The notes beneath the pieces were generated by a model, which saw only the letters and a list, made by a program, of their open reading frames with translations, searched no databases and was not told the origin of the DNA. A DNA stretch of 64,000 nucleotides. Origin: Bacillota bacterium. GTDB taxonomy: Bacteria; Bacillota; Clostridia; Peptostreptococcales; Anaerovoracaceae. The stretch lies in NCBI GenBank assembly GCA_017557505.1, contig JAFYYP010000007.1, forward strand, positions 93,553-157,552. Direction: 5' to 3'. Both the position numbers and the translations under genes were made by a program. Shown here piece by piece: positions 17,321-25,567 of this stretch (its first letter is position 1; the number at the start of each line of letters is the position of its first letter).

Positions 17321-19150
17321 TCAGTGTCTGATCTCGATGACGATGGACGTTGCCGCGAAGTTCGTGGAATCGGTGTAGGTTCCGTATGCCACGATCATGT
17401 CGCCTGCGGCCAGAGCGGAGAAGCTCAGCGTCTTGCCGGTCTCGCTGTCCAGGATGGAAGCGGCGTTCTTGCACTTGATATAGGTGAGTTTGCCTTCCTT
17501 CAGGACGGTAAGCACGCGGTTGGTCGGGTCGACTGCCAGGATCTCAGCGCTCAGCTTGTCGGTCGCGGGCGTCGCGGCCTTCTTCAGCGTGACCTCGGTG
17601 ATGACGCCGGACGTGACGATGACGGACACCTCATCGCCCGGGTTGATGGTATCCAGTTTAATGGAAGTCTCGCCGCTGAATGCTGCTGCCGCGCTGTCGA
17701 TGGCATACGTGGCGCTGACGCCGTCCGCACCCTTGATGGTCCAGGTGGTATCCGAAATGGTGCGGGTGATGATGGTCAGCTGGCCTTCCATGGTCGCGTC
17801 TTTGCCCTGCGTATCGATGCGGGTGACTTCGCCGCCCTTGACCGTGACCTTGATGTCTTCGCCTTCGCTCAGACGGTCGACGGTGATGTTGAGGGATCCT
17901 CTCTTGATGGTGGGCATATCGGCGAGATCCATGTAGATGATAGCTTCGGTCGTCTCATCTTCTTCGACGGCCATCGTGACGGTCGTGTCGTATTTGACGG
18001 GGCCGACTTTGCCGTTGATGGTGTATTCCTTCGTGTCGGAGACGACTTCGGTGACCGTGCCTTTCTCGATGGTGAGCGTGAGGAATGCGCCCTTGGTGAG
18101 CTCCGTGAAGCTGACCTCTTTGCCGTCCTGCGTGATCTTCGCCGACGTCAGGATATAGGCAGCGGAATCCTTGGTGAGCAGGTCGGTCAGTTTGATGGAC
18201 TGGGTGTTCGTGGCAATGGTGTTCAGGCGTCCCTGCTTGTAGGTGACGTTCGTCTGTTCGGTGACGGCTGCAGTGACCGCTTTGCCTTCTTCATCTATCT
18301 GGATCTTAACAGGGTTGCCTGCGTTGGAGGAGGAGAGAGTCTTTTCGGTGCCGTTGACGGTCGCCTTGAACGTGCCGCTCTTGGCGTAGTTGTGGTAGAT
18401 GCCGTCCATGCCGCGGATGATGATCGCATCGTTGGCGACGGAGGACAGGATGCCTTCAGCGGTATCCAGGCCCAGATAATCGTCCAGTTTCAGCTTGATG
18501 TTTTCTTTCTCCAGATAATCCAGGATGTTGCAGAGCATGGTGGCGAAGACGCCGCGCGTAACGCTTGCTTTCGGCGTGAAGTTGCCTTCGGTATCACCGC
18601 TGACGACGCCCATCTCTGTCAGAAGGGCAACGCTGCCCAGGCATTTGGACGTGATGTCGGCCGCGTCTTTGTATTCCAGCTCTGCTTCATTCAGCTTGGC
18701 CGCGTCTTCCGTTCTCTGGATCGCGCGGATCATGTAGACAGCCAGGTTCTGCTTGGGCATCTCCGCGCTGAGCGTGATGTTCTTCAGTTCGGATTCGGTG
18801 ATGATGCCGGCCGCCATGCAGATCGCCAGCTGATTATTTGCCCAGCTGACGTCGGACAGTTCGGCGACCTTGTCGCCGTAATCCTTATAGATCTCCTCTT
18901 TGGCAGCGTCCTTCAGGTCGTACAGGTTCGCCAGCATGACGAAGGCTTCGGCGGCAGATACGGTCTTGTCCGGCTTGATCGTGCCGTCGGTGTAACCGGC
19001 CATGATGCCTTTTTCGACCAGCTTTTCCATAAAGGTCTGGGACCAGTGACCCTCCAGGTCGGAGAATCCTTCCGCAAAGGCGGGAACGACCGACGCGAAG
19101 AGCAGGGCCAGCGCCGCGATAAGAGTGATGATCTTTCTCGTAGTTCGCAT
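17321..19150 (-). CDS. S-layer homology (SLH) domain protein
   Basis: A secreted cell-surface protein of 609 residues. A signal peptide (about 1-26, ending VPAFAEG) is followed by three SLH repeats to about residue 210: FSDLEGHWSQ with GIMAGYTDGT, then LSDVSWANNQLAICMAAGII, then ALLTEMGVVSGDTEGNF. SLH domains bind pyruvylated secondary cell-wall polymers. The remaining 400 residues are Thr/Val-rich beta repeats of unknown role, possibly a surface scaffold. AAGGAGG precedes the ATG. A TATAAT on the minus strand (19199-19204) may be its -10; the -35 is poor. Confidence 0.88.
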   Translation of the reverse strand: MRTTRKIITLIAALALLFASVVPAFAEGFSDLEGHWSQTFMEKLVEKGIMAGYTDGTIKPDKTVSAAEAFVMLANLYDLKDAAKEEIYKDYGDKVAELSDVSWANNQLAICMAAGIITESELKNITLSAEMPKQNLAVYMIRAIQRTEDAAKLNEAELEYKDAADITSKCLGSVALLTEMGVVSGDTEGNFTPKASVTRGVFATMLCNILDYLEKENIKLKLDDYLGLDTAEGILSSVANDAIIIRGMDGIYHNYAKSGTFKATVNGTEKTLSSSNAGNPVKIQIDEEGKAVTAAVTEQTNVTYKQGRLNTIATNTQSIKLTDLLTKDSAAYILTSAKITQDGKEVSFTELTKGAFLTLTIEKGTVTEVVSDTKEYTINGKVGPVKYDTTVTMAVEEDETTEAIIYMDLADMPTIKRGSLNITVDRLSEGEDIKVTVKGGEVTRIDTQGKDATMEGQLTIITRTISDTTWTIKGADGVSATYAIDSAAAAFSGETSIKLDTINPGDEVSVIVTSGVITEVTLKKAATPATDKLSAEILAVDPTNRVLTVLKEGKLTYIKCKNAASILDSETGKTLSFSALAAGDMIVAYGTYTDSTNFAATSIVIEIRH

Positions 19151-19310
19151 TGTGACTTCCTCCTTGTTGCAAATAGATCTCTAATTTCAATCTATATCAT
19201 TATATACCAATCGGCACAGTATGATGTATGTTTTTTTGAAAAAGATCGCAGAAAAACACAAGATTTTGGGGTCAATATGGTTGACAGAAGACAGTCGTAC
19301 GGAAACAAAG

Positions 19311-19339
19311 AAAAAACCGGGCCGCAAAGGTCCGGTTTT
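19311..19339 (-). terminator. Terminator after tRNA-Val
   Basis: AAAACCGG and CCGGTTTT arms (with inner CC/GG) flank a short loop. On the minus strand the stem is followed by a T-run. Confidence 0.85.
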
Positions 19340-19342
19340 CGT

Positions 19343-19419
19343 TGGTGCGCCATACAGGACTCGAACCTGTGACCTCCTGCACGTCAAGCAGGCGCTCTAA
19401 CCAACTGAGCTAATGTCGC
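19343..19419 (-). tRNA. tRNA-Val(GAC)
   Basis: A complete cloverleaf on the minus strand. The anticodon loop TTGACGT (19381-19387) has anticodon GAC. TAGCTCAGTTGGTTAGAGC forms the D-arm and GGTTCGAGTCC the T-arm, and CCA is encoded (19343-19345). The 7-bp acceptor stem has one A-G mismatch at pair 4:69. Confidence 0.9.
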
Positions 19420-19492
19420 GTATTTGAAGTGAACACGAATATATTAGCGCAAGCGCCGCAGAAATGCAAGCGGATTTTTCTGTTTTTCGCTG

Positions 19493-21190
19493 TTATCTGG
19501 CGAGAATATCAAGTTCGAGCGGAAGGCAGGAATAATCGTATCCCGTTACCGCCCAGGGAGTATCGACGTCCAGTACGAGGTAGAGCTTCTGTTCGCTGGC
19601 GTCGACATAATACTTCTGATCCTTCACGAGGCCCGGGAAGCGCGTCACGCACACTTCGACCTCTGCGATGCCTTCGGTATGTCCGGTATAGTCTTCATCC
19701 CGGTAAATCTCGTCCGCGTTGACCCGCAGATACTCTCTTACCGCCCCGTTAAGGACGGAAAGGGCATCTTTGCCTTCCGGCACAAAGGCCGTGACGGGCA
19801 CTTCTTTTCCGGTCTTCAGATCGAAATTGAGCGTCTCGCAGGACGTGAAGAATGCGCTGGCTGAGGAGAAATTGCCGGTGCGGGGCATGTCGAAGTTCGC
19901 CCGGCAGACCACGGCGACGGAAAGCAGATCGCCGCTGCATGCGGTCACCTGCGTCTGGATGTATTTATAGCGGCAGTTCGCGCTGTCGAGACCGGCATCC
20001 AGCGCGGCCTGAATCCCCTGTGCGTCAGGCAGCCACCCCTCGTCACAGAATGCTTCGACAGTGCTGCGGATGCGCTTGTTGACGGTTTCTTCGACCTTTT
20101 TGTCTTCCAGGCCGCTGACCGTGACGCAGTCCGCAAACAGCCTGTCGCTGTCGGACAGGATCTCCGCATCCCACTGCGGGCCTTTGCCTTTCAGCGATAC
20201 GGGACCTTCGGCCCAGCCGCTTTCCGGCGCGGTACCTTCGGTATCGAACGCGGCTTCTGATTCGGGCTGCGCGTCAGTCTCCATGTTCGGTTCGTAGCCT
20301 TTTTCGACGGCAAGGGCCTGACCGAGCGGCCACGCGCACCATTGCGCGAGCTGGCCGGCGGGGCTTTCTTCCTCGCCGCCCCGGATGACGGCGCACACCT
20401 GCGAGATCAGAGGATAGACGCCTTTGCGGATGTTGGCGCTGCTCGCCTCGCAGCCTTCGATCTTCAGGATCTTGAGCGCCATGCCGCCGTATTGCTGCCG
20501 CACGTTCGACAGATAACCGCAGCCGATGGCGCCGGCAGATCCGTCGTAGTTGGCCGCGACTTCAGCCGTTTCGCCCATGGTGCCGGTGCGTTCTTCCTGC
20601 GGGGCAGGGGCGAGTTCGCTGTCGTCAGCGACGAACTGCACCAGACCTGTGTGATCGGATGAACCTGCAGAGCGGCGGAACGGAAGGATGACCTCGTCGT
20701 TCCCGCCCAGTTCGCTCCAGTTGGTGACCGCTCCGGTGTAGACGGCGCGCAGCTGCTCGAGCGTCAGCGAATCCACGGGATTGTCCGGGCTCACGAAAAA
20801 GACGAACGCTTCGTTCAGCACGGGATAGCAGGCCAGCGTGACCCCTTCGTGGTCCGCAAACCTTGCCTGCAGTTCGTTCGGAAGATGGCAGAAAATGATG
20901 TCGGCAGCGCCGGTGATGAGATCGGAATAGGCGAGATTGGGGACGGAGCACAGCACGTAGCGGGACGCTTCGTCTTCACTGATTTCAAGCATGCGGGCTG
21001 CCGCAGCCGTGTAGTAGGGGAGAAAAACGGACGTGCCTTCGATGACGGGCCAGTCGTTTTCCTCGACTTCGACTGCGTAAAGATCCTCGTCGGTGATCTC
21101 AGGAGGGGTGACGGGGACTGCTGTGTCCGCGCACCCGCAGGCAGCGAACAGCACCGATATGATCATCACGGCGCACAGCAGACGTTTCAT
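19493..21190 (-). CDS. PstS-like phosphate-binding lipoprotein with C-terminal extension
   Basis: 565 residues from ATG 21190 (MKRLLCAVM), with GGAGGG upstream. The signal peptide ends in a lipobox before Cys (FAACGCAD). The first half is a PBP-like domain of the PstS type: PYYTAAAARM, VSPDNPVDSLTLEQLRAVYTG and NWSELGG with PFRRSAGSSDHTG, the classic phosphate-binding Ser/Thr segment. The last 230 residues (about 335-565) form a separate RsiV/DUF3298-like region of unknown role. No pst transporter genes are adjacent, so it may be a sensor or scavenger. Divergent from lexA. Confidence 0.78.
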   Translation of the reverse strand: MKRLLCAVMIISVLFAACGCADTAVPVTPPEITDEDLYAVEVEENDWPVIEGTSVFLPYYTAAAARMLEISEDEASRYVLCSVPNLAYSDLITGAADIIFCHLPNELQARFADHEGVTLACYPVLNEAFVFFVSPDNPVDSLTLEQLRAVYTGAVTNWSELGGNDEVILPFRRSAGSSDHTGLVQFVADDSELAPAPQEERTGTMGETAEVAANYDGSAGAIGCGYLSNVRQQYGGMALKILKIEGCEASSANIRKGVYPLISQVCAVIRGGEEESPAGQLAQWCAWPLGQALAVEKGYEPNMETDAQPESEAAFDTEGTAPESGWAEGPVSLKGKGPQWDAEILSDSDRLFADCVTVSGLEDKKVEETVNKRIRSTVEAFCDEGWLPDAQGIQAALDAGLDSANCRYKYIQTQVTACSGDLLSVAVVCRANFDMPRTGNFSSASAFFTSCETLNFDLKTGKEVPVTAFVPEGKDALSVLNGAVREYLRVNADEIYRDEDYTGHTEGIAEVEVCVTRFPGLVKDQKYYVDASEQKLYLVLDVDTPWAVTGYDYSCLPLELDILAR

Positions 21191-21225
21191 GAAATAGGAC
21201 CCTCCAATATCTATCAAAAAAGTTG

Positions 21226-21239
21226 CGAACATTTGTTTA
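21226..21239. promoter_or_regulatory. LexA (SOS) box
   Basis: CGAACATTTGTTTA fits the Gram-positive SOS consensus CGAAC-N4-GTTCG in the left half and in GTT of the right. It overlaps the -35 of the lexA promoter and lies in the leader of the divergent lipoprotein gene. Confidence 0.75.
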
Positions 21240-21264
21240 CAACCACAATATCCTGTGTTATATT
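21236..21264 (+). promoter_or_regulatory. lexA promoter
   Basis: TTTACA (21236-21241), 17 bp, TATATT (21259-21264). The LexA box covers the -35, which is autoregulation architecture. Confidence 0.75.
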
Positions 21265-21265
21265 A

Positions 21266-21294
21266 ATTATAGAATAGACTTCGTGATTCGTCCA
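21266..21294 (-). promoter_or_regulatory. Candidate promoter of the PstS-like lipoprotein gene
   Basis: On the minus strand, TGGACG (21289-21294), 17 bp, TATAAT (21266-21271). It is back to back with the lexA promoter and the LexA box lies downstream of it. Confidence 0.5.
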
Positions 21295-21323
21295 TTCACT
21301 TTATCAAAAGAAGGAGACAGAAG

Positions 21324-21968
21324 ATGAATAATCTTTCCGACCGCGAACAGAAGATCCTGGAATACATGCGCGAATACGTCGCAAAATGGGGCTATCCGCC
21401 CACCGTGCGCGATATCGCAGGCGCGCTGGGGATCAAATCCACCTCGACTGTCCACAAAGCCATTGCCTCCCTTGAGAAAGCGGGGGCGATCAAGAAGCAG
21501 GCCGGCAAACGCCGCGCGCTCGATATCGTCGGCAATGAACCCGAGAGATCCAACGTCCGCAACATCGCAGACGAAAGGGACGACGTCGTCGATCTGCCTG
21601 TCGTCGGCCGCATCGCAGCCGGCACGCCCATCCTGGCCGAGCAGAATATCGAAGACAGTTTCCCCATGCCGAGCCGTTTCATCGGCAAGGGCACGAACTT
21701 CATGCTCACCGTGCACGGACAGTCCATGATCGAAGCCGGCATCTTCGACGGGGACTACATCCTCGTGCAGCAGCAGGACAACGCTAACAACGGAGACATC
21801 GTCGTCGCCATGATCGACGGCATGGAAAGCGAGGCAACGGTCAAGGCGTTCTACAAAGAGAACGGCCACATCCGCCTGCAGCCCAGAAATTCCGAGATGG
21901 AGCCCATCATCGTCGACGACTGCAAGATCATCGGCCTCGTGAAGGGCGTGTTCCGCTACCTGCATTAA
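21324..21968 (+). CDS. lexA: LexA repressor
   Basis: SOS-response repressor and self-cleaving S24 protease, 214 residues. The winged-helix N terminus (LSDREQKILEYMREYV, YPPTVRDIAGALGIKS) binds the SOS box. The Ala-Gly cleavage site lies in GRIAAGTPILA. The catalytic Ser is in VHGQSMIEAGI and the catalytic Lys in EATVKAFY. AAGGAG precedes ATG 21324. Autoregulation through the box at 21226-21239 is expected. A free-standing unit: the infC promoter begins 30 bp after the stop. Confidence 0.96.
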   Translation: MNNLSDREQKILEYMREYVAKWGYPPTVRDIAGALGIKSTSTVHKAIASLEKAGAIKKQAGKRRALDIVGNEPERSNVRNIADERDDVVDLPVVGRIAAGTPILAEQNIEDSFPMPSRFIGKGTNFMLTVHGQSMIEAGIFDGDYILVQQQDNANNGDIVVAMIDGMESEATVKAFYKENGHIRLQPRNSEMEPIIVDDCKIIGLVKGVFRYLH

Positions 21969-21998
21969 AAATCATTCAAAATTATTGCAAATTAGCGC

Positions 21999-22027
21999 TT
22001 GACAGGGTTTTTACGCCCTTGTATAAT
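21999..22027 (+). promoter_or_regulatory. Consensus promoter of infC-rpmI-rplT
   Basis: Perfect TTGACA (21999-22004), 17 bp, perfect TATAAT (22022-22027): one of the strongest promoters in the window. Confidence 0.92.
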
Positions 22028-22033
22028 AATCCA

Positions 22034-22148
22034 GTATTAAGCAGAAGTCCGCTTCTCACCTCAAAGTTCACTGAAGAGGTTCACAACGATTATCGTCCCT
22101 TTCGGGGTGATTTTTGGAGCGGAACGATGCGTCCGCTCATTTTTTTTT
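22034..22148 (+). ncRNA. L20-type ribosomal protein leader with attenuator
   Basis: About 115 nt between the promoter and infC. Its last element is an intrinsic terminator: GAGCGGA (22117-22123), TCCGCTC (22132-22138), then nine T. It ends 3 nt before the infC ribosome site. The upstream part holds further pairing stretches (AGCAGAAGTCCGCTT and CGTCCCTTTCGGGG). In low-GC Gram-positives, free L20 binds such a leader and causes premature termination. The match here is by position and architecture; I did not fold it. Confidence 0.7.
22117..22148 (+). terminator. Attenuator terminator in the infC leader
   Basis: A perfect 7-bp GC-rich stem with an 8-nt loop and a run of nine T, located before rather than after a gene. 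Confidence 0.85.
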
Positions 22149-22164
22149 ACCGGAGGATAGAGCA

Positions 22165-22758
22165 ATTAGCAAAGAAAGCCTGATCAACGAAGAAATTCGT
22201 GCCAAAGAGGTCCGCTTGATCGACGAGGAAGGAACCCAGCTGGGTATCGTCTCCATTCAGGAAGCGCTGGCAAAAGCTGCCGAAGCGAATCTGGACCTGG
22301 TCAACATCTCTCCCAACGCGGCCCCTCCCGTCTGCCGCATCATGGATTACGGTAAGTACCGCTATGAGCAGCAGAAGAAGGAGAAGGAAGCCCGCAAAAA
22401 GCAGAAGACCATGGAAGTCAAGGAAATGCGCCTTGGCATCTTCACCGAGGAACACGACCTGGAAACGAAGGCCAAACTGGTCTCGAAATTCCTGGAAGGC
22501 GGAGACAAGGTGAAGATCAGCATGCGTTTCCGCGGCCGTGAAATGGGTTACGTCAAGAAGGGCGAAGAGACCATGCTCAACTTCGCAGGACTTTTCGCGG
22601 AACTGGGCAATCTGGAAAAGGCGCCGAAACTCGAAGGGCGCAACATGTCCATGATCCTCGCGCCAAAGTCCGAACGCGAAAAGGAAAAGATCGCGAAGGC
22701 GAAGAGACTGGCTGCCGAGAAGGCTGCCGCTGAGAGCCCTGCCGCTCCGGAAGAATAA
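22165..22758 (+). CDS. infC: Translation initiation factor IF-3, AUU start
   Basis: Binds the 30S subunit and proofreads start codons; 197 residues. The N domain begins [16 protein letters not shown], followed by a Lys/Glu linker and a C domain with [23 protein letters not shown]. The start is ATT 22165: GGAGGA lies at 22152-22157, spacing 7, and no ATG, GTG or TTG occurs between it and the conserved N terminus. An upstream in-frame TTG (22114) lies at the attenuator stem and is not credible. AUU starts in infC allow IF-3 to repress its own synthesis. A C-terminal Ala/Glu tail is extra. Confidence 0.93.
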   Translation: MSKESLINEEIRAKEVRLIDEEGTQLGIVSIQEALAKAAEANLDLVNISPNAAPPVCRIMDYGKYRYEQQKKEKEARKKQKTMEVKEMRLGIFTEEHDLETKAKLVSKFLEGGDKVKISMRFRGREMGYVKKGEETMLNFAGLFAELGNLEKAPKLEGRNMSMILAPKSEREKEKIAKAKRLAAEKAAAESPAAPEE

Positions 22759-22798
22759 TGCGCAGACGCTAAGAATAAAACAGGAAGGAAAGAATATC

Positions 22799-23002
22799 AT
22801 GGCAAAGAACAAGATGAAGTCCCACAGAGGGGCAATGAAGAGATTCAAGCTTACCGGTACCGGCAAAGTCAAGAGAAACAAGGCCTACAAGAGCCATATT
22901 CTTACCAAGAAGACCGCAAAGAGAAAAAGAGGTCTTCGTCAGTCCACGATCCTGGGTCATGCAGACCACAAGCGGATCAAGAGCGTTTTAGTAGGTAAGT
23001 AG
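22799..23002 (+). CDS. rpmI: 50S ribosomal protein L35
   Basis: A 67-residue basic protein, [16 protein letters not shown] at the N terminus and [15 protein letters not shown] at the end, both typical of bL35. It lies 40 bp after infC, with AAGGAAAG as ribosome site. Second gene of the infC-rpmI-rplT operon. Confidence 0.97.
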   Translation: MAKNKMKSHRGAMKRFKLTGTGKVKRNKAYKSHILTKKTAKRKRGLRQSTILGHADHKRIKSVLVGK

Positions 23003-23015
23003 GAGGTAAGATACA

Positions 23016-23369
23016 ATGGCAAGAGTTAAGAAGGGCATGAACGCCAAGAGAAAGCATAAGAAGATCCTGAAGCTCGCGAAGGGCTTCTACGGTTCCAAGC
23101 ACAAGATCTTCTCCGCAGCGAACCCCGCAGTCATGAGATCTCTGCGCAGCGCTCAGATGGGCCGCAAGCTGAAGAAGAGAGAATACAGAAGACTGTGGAT
23201 CGCCCGCATCAACGCGGCAGCGAGAGCGAACGATATCTCCTACAGCAGACTGATGAACGGTCTGAAGAAGGCCGGTATCGAAGTCAACAGAAAGATGCTG
23301 TCCGAGATGGCTATCCACGATCCCGCAGGTTTCACCAAGATGGTGGATGCTGCCAAGGCCGCGCTGTAA
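23016..23369 (+). CDS. rplT: 50S ribosomal protein L20
   Basis: 117 residues, with [20 protein letters not shown] and the conserved [14 protein letters not shown] of bL20. It is needed early in 50S assembly and is the likely regulator of its own operon through the leader at 22034-22148. Last gene of the operon; AGGAGG lies upstream. Confidence 0.97.
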   Translation: MARVKKGMNAKRKHKKILKLAKGFYGSKHKIFSAANPAVMRSLRSAQMGRKLKKREYRRLWIARINAAARANDISYSRLMNGLKKAGIEVNRKMLSEMAIHDPAGFTKMVDAAKAAL

Positions 23370-23394
23370 GCCTTCCGTTTTAACACAAATTTAT

Positions 23395-23427
23395 CCCTCC
23401 GGCCGTTTCCGACCGGAGGGCTTTTTT
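23395..23427 (+). terminator. Terminator of the infC operon
   Basis: CCCTCCGG (23395-23402) pairs with CCGGAGGG (23413-23420), followed by CTTTTTT. Confidence 0.92.
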
Positions 23428-23438
23428 CAGACCTGTTT

Positions 23439-24827
23439 ATGAATTCACCGCAGACCGTGAAAAGTGAAGAGAGCCGCCTGTACGTGCGCAAGATCCTCGC
23501 GATCACGCTGCCCATTGCGCTGCAGAACCTTCTGGGCTGCGCCATGGGCATCGTGGATACCGCCATGGTCGGCAGGATGGGCGTCGCGCCTCTGGCCGCC
23601 TCCGGGGCAGCCTCGATGGTCGCGATCATCCTGTTCAATTTCATGTACGGTTTTTTGAGCGGCGCAGGCGCGTTCATATCGCAGTTCTGGGGCGTCAGGG
23701 ACATCAAGACCATACGGCAGGTCCTTGGCATCATCTACAGGTCTGCCATCATCGTCTCGCTGATCTTTACGGCGGCGGGCGAACTATTCGCGCCGAAGAT
23801 CATCTGGCTCATCGACCGCAACCCCGAAGTCATCGATCTCGGCGTGCAGTATCTAAGGGTCATCGCGCCGTCGTACATCCTCGCGATGTTCAGCTACAGC
23901 TTCATGTTCTCATCGCGCTGCGTGCAGAAACTGCGTGCCTGCACCATCATCGACATCTGCGCGATCCTGTCGAACACGCTGTTCAACTACATGTTCATCT
24001 GGGGCAAATTCGGCGCGCCGGCATGGGGCATCAAAGGCGCGGCGTTCGCGACTGTGCTGTCAAGGATCCTTGAATTCACAGCGTTCCTGATCTATTCCTA
24101 CGCTTCGAAGAACCATCCGCTCGCGTTCAAGAACTTTTCGGAACTGTCCGGCTACACGAAGGAATTCCGCGACCGCGTCGTTAAAACAGCCATTCCCGTC
24201 GGCCTGTCCGACGGTCTGTGGGGCATCACGTGCACAGTGTATCTGTCCGTATACGGTCTCATCAGCACGGCGGCTCTCGCGGCGGCGCAGGTCGTCAACA
24301 TCGTGAACGAATGCTTCCAGTCCGTGTTCTACGGCGTCGGAAGCGCGGCAGCCGTTCTCATCGGCGAACAGCTCGGACAGGCGGATCTGAAGCGCGCGAA
24401 GAAGTCCGCGGTCGAGTTCCAGTGGACGTGCGTCGTGCTTTCGCTCGTCCTGTCTGTGGTCATGTACGTCATCAGCCCGTTCATCATGGGTTTCTATCAT
24501 TTCGACGCGGCTACGAACGAAGTGCTGCTGTCCGCGCTGCACATCACCGCCTGGACCATCCTGCTTCGCATGATGTGCTACATCGTCATGTGCGGCATCC
24601 TGCGGCCAGGCGGAGACACGAAGTTCGCGATGATCGTCGACCTGATCGTAAACTGGTGCGTCGTCATCCCGGCCATGTTCGCCGCAGTACTGATCTTCCA
24701 TGCGGACCTGACTGCCGCGATGTTCCTGTGCTATCTGGGCGAGGGCGTCAAGTGGCTGTTCTGTTATCTGCGCTACCGCACGGGCAAGTGGATGAACGTG
24801 TTCACGGGGGCCGAATCTTTGCAATGA
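23439..24827 (+). CDS. MATE-family efflux transporter
   Basis: 462 residues with about twelve hydrophobic helices, MatE family (PF01554, two repeats). The N-terminal ITLPIALQNLLGCAMGIVDT and MVGRMGVAPLAASGAA are typical of NorM/DinF-like exporters, which use Na+ or H+ to expel cationic drugs or metabolites. The start at ATG 23439 is 12 bp after the L20 terminator and has no good ribosome site, so the promoter is unclear and the first codon is uncertain. A second in-frame start is not obvious. Confidence 0.9.
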   Translation: MNSPQTVKSEESRLYVRKILAITLPIALQNLLGCAMGIVDTAMVGRMGVAPLAASGAASMVAIILFNFMYGFLSGAGAFISQFWGVRDIKTIRQVLGIIYRSAIIVSLIFTAAGELFAPKIIWLIDRNPEVIDLGVQYLRVIAPSYILAMFSYSFMFSSRCVQKLRACTIIDICAILSNTLFNYMFIWGKFGAPAWGIKGAAFATVLSRILEFTAFLIYSYASKNHPLAFKNFSELSGYTKEFRDRVVKTAIPVGLSDGLWGITCTVYLSVYGLISTAALAAAQVVNIVNECFQSVFYGVGSAAAVLIGEQLGQADLKRAKKSAVEFQWTCVVLSLVLSVVMYVISPFIMGFYHFDAATNEVLLSALHITAWTILLRMMCYIVMCGILRPGGDTKFAMIVDLIVNWCVVIPAMFAAVLIFHADLTAAMFLCYLGEGVKWLFCYLRYRTGKWMNVFTGAESLQ

Positions 24828-24847
24828 CCCCCTGATTGTGGTATAAT
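24819..24847 (+). promoter_or_regulatory. pgeF promoter
   Basis: TTGCAA (24819-24824, inside the 3' end of the MATE gene), 17 bp, TATAAT (24842-24847). The next ATG is only 12 bp beyond. Confidence 0.75.
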
Positions 24848-24859
24848 GCCTCATTGCGT

Positions 24860-25567
24860 ATGATCAGAGTATTCGAAGATCTCCCGGTGGACGCGGGTTT
24901 TACCTGCAAGCCGCTGGATGGAAAAGTCTATAGAGCCGGCTTGCTCGAGAGATTTCCGGTCGTGCGCCTCAGTCTGGTGCACGGCAATGCGATCGCCGTC
25001 ATCCGCGGGCTGGACGGATCCGGCGCCGCGCCTTTCCGCGCGGATCTGGACGAGGACTTTCTGGACGTGTACGACGCGGACGGAGCCGTTACGGATCTGA
25101 CGGACGTTTATCTGACGACGACGCACGGAGACTGCATCCCCATCTGGGCCTATGACCCGGTGAAAGGCGCCGCAGGCCTCGCTCACGCGGGCTGGCGCGG
25201 TACGCTCAAAGGCGTCGCGGGCAGCCTGATCCGGACGATGCGCAGCGCTTACGGCAGCGACCCTGAAGACATACGGGCGGTCATCGGACCGGGCATCGGC
25301 GCCTGCTGCTTCGAAGTCGGTTTCGACGTGGCGGACGCGTTTACGGACAAATATCCCTGGGCGGAAGAATATGTGAGCGCTCACCCGGGAGCCAGGCCAC
25401 ATCTGGATCTGAAAGGTGTCAACGCGGAACTTCTCCGCCTGGAAGGGGTCACTCAGATAGAGATCTCAGCGCACTGCACGTGCTGCGAACCGGACATGTT
25501 CTGGTCGCATCGCCGCAGCGCGGATAAGACCAGGATGCTGGCGTTTATCAAAAAGGGAAAAGAATGA
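24860..25567 (+). CDS. pgeF: PgeF/YfiH-type purine nucleoside phosphorylase (laccase domain)
   Basis: 235 residues, Cu-oxidase_4/YfiH family. Zinc ligands are visible in TTHGDCIPIW, HAGWRGTLKG and CTCCEPDMFWSHRR. Family members cleave adenosine and inosine and, in some bacteria, act in peptidoglycan editing. ATG 24860 was chosen because the frame upstream runs through the promoter. The expected transcript start is about 6 nt before the ATG, with no room for a ribosome site, so this may be a nearly leaderless mRNA. The stop overlaps the next gene by 4 bp. Confidence 0.88.
   Translation: MIRVFEDLPVDAGFTCKPLDGKVYRAGLLERFPVVRLSLVHGNAIAVIRGLDGSGAAPFRADLDEDFLDVYDADGAVTDLTDVYLTTTHGDCIPIWAYDPVKGAAGLAHAGWRGTLKGVAGSLIRTMRSAYGSDPEDIRAVIGPGIGACCFEVGFDVADAFTDKYPWAEEYVSAHPGARPHLDLKGVNAELLRLEGVTQIEISAHCTCCEPDMFWSHRRSADKTRMLAFIKKGKE

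Noticed and set aside
17147-19372. A plus-strand open frame of about 740 codons opposite the SLH gene
   Set aside because: Antisense shadow; the minus strand has signal peptide, SLH repeats and a ribosome site.
22114-22164. An upstream TTG start for infC
   Set aside because: It lies at the attenuator stem; ATT 22165 has the ribosome site and the conserved N terminus.
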